Below are positions 57,300-64,000 of a stretch of 64,000 bases of DNA, piece after piece. Origin of the DNA: Aquila chrysaetos chrysaetos (lineage: Eukaryota; Chordata; Aves; Accipitriformes; Accipitridae); the NCBI RefSeq assembly GCF_900496995.4, contig NC_044012.1:23536759-23600758 (forward strand), given 5' to 3'. The translations under genes were made by a program, and so were the position numbers. Under the pieces are notes generated by a model. The model made no database searches. It saw only the letters and a list, made by a program, of their open reading frames with translations, and was not told the origin of the DNA. The first letter of the stretch is position 1. Each line of letters opens with the position of its first letter.

Positions 57300-57950
57300 C
57301 TGCTGGCTAGACCTCCCTCCCTGCCTGCGTGTGCCCCCGCTGAGAGCAAGTTTCGATCCCCATGGATGCAGCTTCCCCATGGAGGATAAGGGCTCAGTTT
57401 ACTGTGCCTCAGTTTACCCTTCAGTGGGCATGATCCACCTTAGCGGGGGCTCTTTGCTTTGGCCCTTTCGTTCCTAGTGGCCTGCCATGGGCAAGGAGCT
57501 TCGGAGATGTCCCTTCTGCCAAAGTCCCTCCTCGCTGCAGCTCCCCCATGGTCTTGAAGTGCCTCTGATCTCATTCCCCAGGGGCTCTTGTGGGGGTGAG
57601 GAGGGAGCCCACAAACTGCCTGCCTTCAGCCAGGATGGAGCCATCCCCCTCCTCGCTAGAGCTGGCCTTTGGTGCTGGACCAGCCCAGTGGTGGGTTTTC
57701 CTGCTGGATTGACTTGCTCCAGCCCAGACTCAGGAAGTTCAGGTCTGGGAATCAGCAAAAACAGAGAAACCCATGAGCTTCTTTGCAATACATCCTCTCC
57801 AAACTGACTGGGGCCAAGCTCTTCAGGCAGGGATCTGCTGGACGTCCCTCCTGCAAAACACCCTCTGGGGCCAGCAGCGACTTCTGCGAGGATACTGTGC
57901 TTCAGCTGCAGCAGGGAAAACACTCGTCTTCTCCTTATCTGTGTTTTACT

Positions 57951-57956
57951 ATTAAA
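57951..57956 (+). terminator. ADGRG3 poly(A) signal ATTAAA
   Basis: ATTAAA about 650 bp after the ADGRG3 stop, followed downstream by T/GT-rich sequence (TTTGTTATTTGC near 58,010). The 3' end would lie about 0.5 kb from that of the convergent ZP gene. Confidence 0.6.
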
Positions 57957-58492
57957 CTTCTGCCAGCTGTCTGAGCACTATGGATTTAGGCTTTGATGCT
58001 TACAATATTGTTTGTTATTTGCTTTATATTAGGGATGTATTGATGGGCAAAAATCTTGCTGGCAATTTGTTATGAATGAAAGGAGAAATCTGTCATGAAT
58101 GAAGAAATCTGTACGGATAGGTGTATATACACACACGTGTATGCGCACACAGAGCAGCCCTTTCTCTGCTAATGCTACATCTGTGTCACACAGAACCATG
58201 CAAAGTCCAGCTTTGGTGGGCAGGTATCTAGTGTGGGTACCTCTGTCTCCCCACATGCCTGGGTGACTCTCTGGGGAGGAGGAAAAGAGGAAGGAACCTC
58301 CCATCCCTAGGTACATGTTTTGAGTCTAGGGAGCATGGGCCAGGAGGGGATGAGAAGGTCCTAGGGATGCTACAGGGAACAGAAACACCCTGATGGACTC
58401 ATCCTTCAAGCATCGTTTGCATCCAACCATCACCTCCTTCCCCAAAAAAACCCTGTAAAGACACAGGCAAGAGCCTCTCTGCTACTGGCACA

Positions 58493-58498
58493 TTTATT
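58493..58498 (-). terminator. ZP gene poly(A) signal AATAAA, 16 nt after the stop
   Basis: The minus strand reads AATAAA starting 16 nt past the TAG at 58517-58515, with GTGCC following. Egg-coat ZP genes are known for extremely short 3' UTRs, so the spacing supports both the stop and the gene class. Confidence 0.8.
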
Positions 58499-58514
58499 TG
58501 GAAACAGAAGTTTT

Positions 58515-61500
58515 CTACACTGTTCGCCGCCTCGCACTGACAGCCGCAGCAGCCACAGTGAGCACAGCAAGTGCGCACAACAGGATGAGGGCCCCGGGGA
58601 GCCAAGGGTTGGGTCCTGAAGAAGAGGAGAAAAGTTGGTTACACATCTGGGTCCCCTGAGCCGATGCTGAGCCCTGGCACAGCATCTTCTGACTGGGGGC
58701 AGATTCGGGGAAGGTCATCTCCTGTGAAGGGTAAGAGCCACCAGAGCTGGGGGTACTTCGGGGCCCTGAGGGCACTAACAGGACTTGGTCACACCAATCT
58801 GCCTCACCTGCGGCCTCCAACCACACCTGCTGCCCAGGGGCTCCATTTAACTCAGCAATCATGCCTGGTCTGAGCTATGCTGTAGGTGGGCTTGCCCCCA
58901 ACCCTGGTCCTGGACTGCTGCTTGGATCTCCTGGATAGACCTTGGTGCTCAAAAAGAGCCTGCCTTCCTGGGTTGATGCAGAGGTCCAGCATGAAAACCC
59001 AGCCTTCCCTGCCTGGGGTGCTGCACCGACAGCCTTGCGGCTTCTAGTCCCTTCCCGTCCAGCTGCCCTGGTCAGCCCAACCTGTGCCTGGTTTGGAGCC
59101 GCTCACACAGAGCTAAACCTCTCTGTGCTGGTTTGGCTTCTGGAGCACAACGTGCATGGCCATGACACCTGAAAGACTCCACGCTTCTGTGCAGGGCAGT
59201 GATTTTAGCAGCCCTCTTTAATAACCGAGCATTGCCTAGACAGTTGCAAGGGTCTGTGAGCTGCTCCTGCCCTCCCTGGAGGGACATACATACCCCCCAG
59301 GTCCTGTTGGTCAGTCCTGGAACGGTGGGTCTCTGCTCCCAAGGAAGGAGCAGCCAGCAGGTGGATGGGTCCGTAGGAGACAATCTTATTGTAGTCATCC
59401 ACCAGCGCCCGTTTGCTCCTCCAGTGCCTGGGGCATTGCTGTCAACAAAGCCAAGGGAAGGGTAATGGGACCAGAGGGCAGGGGAGAAGCCTGCTCCAGG
59501 CGGCAAGAGCTGTCCTGCTGGTCTGTCCCTGGCAGAGGCACAATTGGGGCTGCAGCCTGGGAGCAGTCAAGACCCCAGAGCATGAGAGGAGCTGGTTCCT
59601 CAAGGACCTTAGTCTGCTTCTCCCCAAGTCCTAGCATAAACCTCTCCTCCTGCAAATACCCAACAGACAGAGGGAAGAGGGAGAGGAGCTCTCTGGTCAG
59701 TTCAAGCCCTTGTACCTTTAGTTCAAGGTGCTGGGGTGAGCTCCTGCTGCTGGGAGGTGTTTGTTGTACTGAGGCACCCGAAACCAGAGCAGAGTCCCTT
59801 CTCCAAACAGCAGGCCAAGGGAAGGGAGGTCCCCCTCTCTAGCCAGGGTGCAGTGCAGACCACCAGGAGAGCTCACCTTGACACAGGGCTCCGGGCTGTC
59901 AGGGAGACACAGCCGGACACGGCAGTGCAGGAACACCTCAGGGTGACCAACAAATTGAAACATCTGGAAGCTGAACTTGGCAGTAGTGCTCTCTCCAATG
60001 GCGTTCAGGTATGTCACTGTCTCGTCACGGGGACACCTAGGACACAATGGCCAAGTCAGCAGGTGGCAAATGAGGGGGAACATCTCAGCCTAGGACACCT
60101 GAGCACACAGGGACTGGATGCAGCCCTCAAGCTTTGCTGAACAGGACTTTTTCTGTCTCGGTGCTGGTGGGGATGCCCTTCCTTGGCACCCTGTGTTGTG
60201 CCCAGCTCAGGGAGGAGCTGCCACCAGCACAGGAGCTGGCTCGTGTCTTGCTCTGTGGGGCCACAGCTGCTCTGCAGGGGTGGACTGAGCCTGGCTGTGG
60301 CTCCCACTTCCTGGATATCTACATTACTGGCTTTAGCTTGGCTGCAGCCACCTCTAACACAAGCTCTTCAGCAGAAACCTCTCTGCACATCCCAGCAAGG
60401 TCTCTCATGTCCCCTCCTTGCCCTTTGCCTCCACACCTGGTCAGGAGCAATGCTAGAGGGAAGGCAGTATTATTGGCAGCAGAGCAGGGTCAGGAGAGGG
60501 GGGTCAGTTCAGAGTGGTTATGGGGGCTCATCTATGGGGCTGTTCCACCTATTCAGTGATGGTGTCCACCATAGGTTCCACCTGTGAGCAATGATGGTGT
60601 CATTGCTTGTTGCTCCCTCACAGCAACCTGTCCTTAGCACCCAGGAAAGAGATGTGACTGTGTTCATGGTGCAAGGAGAACAGATGTGCTAGGTGCACTC
60701 CACTCACCCCTTCTCAATGAGCTCGTGCCGCACATCCTGGTAGGGATCTGCGCTTGGTGTGGCCCAGCAATCCTCAACACTCAGCAGGAAGTACTTGAGC
60801 TGGTGCTGTCCTTCTATCTTCAGCAGGACATAGAGTGTGTCTGTGACGGGGATGGCTGCGGTCGGCAGCTGATAGGGCTGGAGGTAGGAGGGGGTCTTGT
60901 ACAGTCTCATGCTGACATTGAAGTGTCCTTCTCTGACCACGAACTGCACCAGCCTGAGAGGAGAGGAGGAGAGCTCATGAGCAGAACGAGAAGGCAGGAA
61001 GGATTTAATGCAAGTCAGGCCACTGGCGCAGGTGCACGGATGCTGGATGTGCCTCTGCTCCCAGGTGGAGCCTCATGAGAGCCAGGCCCCGAGCTGCCTC
61101 CTGGCTGGTACATCTGCGCTGTGTGTGGACAGAAGCAAGGAGCTCCAGGGGTTCCCACTGACCAGCTGGCCATTGAGGGCTATGAGAAAGACAACCCAGG
61201 GGGTCCTAACCTGCACCTCCACAGGGGCCTGGTGGGGGCATCTTCCAGTTGCCACCCTTTATTTTTTGGATAGATGGTTTTAAGCAGTGAGGATAGGGGA
61301 AAAGTAGATTGTGTATGCTCCTCTGGCTCCGTCCCAGGCCCAAACCTCCTGTTGAAAAACCATGTTGGGAAGAGAAAGGGAGGCACCCTGATATGGCATT
61401 GCTGTCAGAGCTCTCTAGTAGCTCCCCAGGGCCTTTGCAGATCACCTCATTGAAGGCATCTATTTTTCTGCAAGCTCAAAGATACCATGTCAGCAGCAAG

Positions 61501-63463
61501 GTGAAGAGGGACTACTCACTTGTCAACAGCAGTGAGAGCGAAGGGCAGTTTCACCACGTGCTCGTAGGCATAGACGCAGGAGAAATGCACCTCCAGCTGA
61601 AAACTGCGGGAGATCACACCCCTGTGCACTTCCTGCTCTGACTCAATGACGTTGGAGTACGACACATGGGAGCTGTTTTGCTGGAATGACACAGATATCA
61701 AGTCTCCAGACCACATCTAAGCCCATACACAGAGCTCCAAGCTCCGGTTCAGATGGTGCAACTCGGCTACAGCTGCTCCAAGCCTTCTGGATATCTGCAG
61801 GGGTTTTTGCTCAAGCCCTGTGTCCAGGGGCTACTGGCCATCATCACTGGAGGAGGCAGGAGTCAGCATAGTGACCACAGGTGAGGGCCCTCCTGTATAA
61901 TGCAGAGCTGGAGCACTGGTTCCTCTGCACCCTCCCTGACCCATGAATCAAATGAGGGATCAAGGGGCTATAGCCAGGGCTGCAGAGCTCAGAGGATACT
62001 GGCAGAAAGTTGAGGGCTGTTACCAGCTAGTAAAGAGCACACAGAGACTTCCATGCTCTGCTGAGTAAGACAGGATGTGCTGCCAGCAGGGGTTTGGTGG
62101 AGGCAGAAGAGCTTTCTGACAGCTCCCAGGGAAGAACCCGGGAACAACCTGCCGCCTCAGCCCCCAGCCTTCCAAGGGGAACGAGAACTTTACAGCACCC
62201 AGATAAAAAGGAAAAGCCTCTGGGGCTTTCCCTTGCTGTCCCCACTCAGCATGTCTGCTCCTCTCATGGCTTCAGAGCTATGCGGAGAGGCTCTCCTGGA
62301 TCCTCACCTGAATTATTGATCCACAGGCAGTGTGGTTTTCACCTGTAAGAGTGGCTGCAAAAAACGGCTCACCCGCTTCTTCCCTTTCTGAGACCTTGCA
62401 TGCCTGGTTCTTCAAGTGGACAAGCTCCTGAGGGATTTTCAAGAGTTCAAACACCTCCTTCCTCACCATCATCTTCATGTGCTCTTCCTCACAGGCCAGC
62501 TTCAGTACCACATCTGGGGGAAAAAGCCATCTGCAATAGCAATAAGGAAGAAGCCTGAAGGAGCCCTAGGTCAGCTACAGGATGGCACAGTCCCACTGAG
62601 CTCAACAGACCCTCATCCCAGCCTTGTTGGAGGCTGCTGGTAGGGCTCTTCAGAGACACTGGGCAAAAGACAAACCTTTGGGAATGAGCAGAAGTTAGTG
62701 TGGGTCTGTCATTTTTTACTGGTTGCCTAAGACCTGCACAAGCCCATGGCCGCCACTACTCTGAACAGACACAGTCCTTAGGCTCAAGACATCAAAGGCA
62801 GATGTCGTGGGTCTGGCCCCTTTCGAGGGCTGTCTACAGAATCACTGCAGTCTGCCAAGGGCACCAGACAGGGACAGTAATCCTCTCTTTCAGATGAAGA
62901 AGACACAGTTTTTGGCCAGTCTCTCGAAGGAGCCTTCACTGTAGCCGTGCTGGAGTGCGTGTGGTTGTGCCGAGACTGCGAGGCAACTGTGCTCTGCAGC
63001 ATGCCCTGCTGCCCTGACACAGCTCCACCACAGCATGGCTTCTTGACAGCTGAGGTTTCCTTCTTAAGGGAATGAAGACATATGGGGAGGAAGGAAATGG
63101 CCTGGACTGGGTCTTGTACCAACGTGTAGTCAGGATGTGGTGGTGGGGGATGCACCTGAACCAGGAGCTGGGACATGCTCCTGGACCCTGCAGTGGAGAG
63201 CAGTGGTAAGTAACATCAGTGCACCGTGCCCATCACCCTTCCCTCTGGTGCCCGTGGACAGACTGGGGAGGGCTCACCAGCATCCCCAGCTCTACCTTGG
63301 CAGAACGCCCCTGTGAAGCCTGGTTTGCAGCTGCAAACTGGTCTGTCCTCCATCACCTGGCAGGCCCCCTGGTGCTGGCATGGATTTGGCAGGCAAGCGT
63401 CCAGGCTCCTCTTGAGATGGAGGGCAACCCCTCGCCTCAGGCCACGAGGGCTCGCCAGCTCAC
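58515..63463 (-). CDS. ZPD: EGF + ZP-module transmembrane glycoprotein, probable ZPD (5' end outside window)
   Basis: Exons on the minus strand are 63463-63296, 62513-62308, 61680-61520, 60953-60708, 60036-59877, 59438-59294 and 58615-58515. All are phase-compatible, giving 394 complete codons plus TAG. Features in order: EGF-like domain with six cysteines (ACLPNPCQHQGAC, then CSCKPGFTGAFC); ZP-N with four cysteines (KLACEEEHMKMM ... ENHTACGSII ... VHFSCVYAYEHVVKLPF); ZP-C with six cysteines (VEDCWATP, EKGCPRDETVTYLNAIGEST, LCLPDSPEPCVKQC), ten in all as in ZP2/ZP1-type modules. Then a furin-type site RSKR, an external hydrophobic patch (VSYGPIHLLAAP), a TM helix (PGALILLCALAVLTVAAAAV) and a short basic tail. 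A donor (GTGAGTG) at the very right edge suggests the signal-peptide exon lies just beyond 64,000. ZPD is my best guess from architecture and remembered avian location; another ZP family member is possible. Confidence 0.72.
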
Positions 63464-64000
63464 CTGCAGCAAAGGAAAGGTGAATAAGATGAAACGCAGC
63501 AAGAATATCTCCCCTACAAGAGATGCAAGAGTGAACTCGCCCCATGGTGTGAAGCCCTGCACAGCTCTCAAGGACTGAGATCTTGCCTAAAGCCAGAGCA
63601 GGAACATCTAAGGAAGACTCTGCTACCTCTGCTTGCCTGGGAGGATGTCACTGAGAGCCTGGGAGACCTCCTCAGCATGGCCGTAATCTGGATCAGAGCT
63701 ATGGAGCCTGCCACCAGCTAGCAAGGAGAGTGGTGGCATGTCACAGCACCTCTGCCCTCTCCACGGGTTATATGCTGTACATGGCTGGGATGGAGAGCCT
63801 GTGGTTTCTGCCTATTTGGCCAGCTCTTGCACCCCAGTTCCTGCCCCCCCCTCCCCGAGCCCTGCTCTGTTGTGCCCCCTTAGCAGCCTTCAGCAGTGCC
63901 CTGAACGAGGAACCTGGACACAGATCAGGTGAGGGTTTGACGTCTCCTTTCCATACTACCTGTCTGTAACCCAGCACAGACAGTGTACAGGGACACTCAC
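63464..64000. other. Intron of the ZP gene up to a donor at the window edge
   Basis: On the minus strand 63994-64000 reads GTGAGTG, a strong donor, so the preceding exon should end just outside the window. I see no exon between it and 63463. Confidence 0.5.

Noticed and set aside
58616-58721. Extension of the last ZP exon (EMTFPESAPSQKML...)
   Set aside because: Its phase does not fit the preceding exon, whereas the strong acceptor TCCTCTTCTTCAG at 58616-58618 gives an in-frame junction directly into the TM segment.
62784-63176. Possible extra Ser/Thr-rich exon of the ZP gene (contains HNHTHSSTATVKAPSRD)
   Set aside because: Has a phase-compatible acceptor, but I find no convincing phase-1 donor to join the ZP-N exon, and EGF joins ZP-N in frame without it.

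Overview
The window looks like a GC-rich avian chromosome. The evidence is two CR1 LINE copies (the characteristic bird retrotransposon), an avian-type LTR nested in one of them, short introns, CpG-island promoters and long poly-G runs. The gene order POLR2C - DOK4 - CCDC102A - ADGRG5 - ADGRG1 - ADGRG3 matches human 16q21 (recalled as chicken chromosome 11). All genes were assembled by eye from splice sites, reading frame and remembered orthologues; no database search was run.

Layout. 1-6.6 kb: 3' part of POLR2C (+ strand; residues matching human 96-275). 7.2-7.45 kb: truncated CR1. 8.5-14.5 kb: DOK4 (- strand, 8 coding exons, 328 aa, CpG-island promoter near 14.4 kb). 15.7-22.3 kb: CCDC102A (- strand, 8 coding exons), with an apparent one-base frame disruption in a homopolymer of the first coding exon. 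22.3-28.5 kb: intergenic, with a long CG/CA-rich repeat field and a CR1 interrupted by a 995-bp solo LTR. 28.5-33.2 kb: ADGRG5 (+, 516 aa). 33.2-44.5 kb: noncoding upstream domain of ADGRG1, holding a consensus CTCF motif, a 640-bp minisatellite rich in TTAGGG, a CpG island with a pentanucleotide repeat and a likely noncoding first exon, and candidate GATA/ETS sites. 44.6-51.2 kb: ADGRG1/GPR56 (+, 669 aa). 52.1-57.96 kb: ADGRG3/GPR97 (+, 549 aa). 58.48-64 kb: a - strand egg-coat-type EGF + ZP-module membrane protein (best guess ZPD), running off the right end.

The three adhesion GPCRs are a same-strand tandem array with matching exon lengths and phases across the GAIN, GPS and 7TM regions. 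In all three the assembled coding length is an exact multiple of three, which supports the exon models. Each keeps the GPS cleavage motif (His-Leu|Thr) and the TM3-ECL2 cysteine pair. The genes do not form one pathway: Pol II core subunit, receptor-tyrosine-kinase adaptor, coiled-coil protein, cell-surface receptors and an egg-coat-type protein.

The most interesting leads are: a potential intronic polyadenylation event that would give a secreted PLL-domain-only ADGRG1; loss of the PLL-GAIN disulfide cysteines in ADGRG1; the ZP gene with its about 16-nt stop-to-poly(A)-signal distance; the homopolymer frame problem in CCDC102A; and several unusual repeats.
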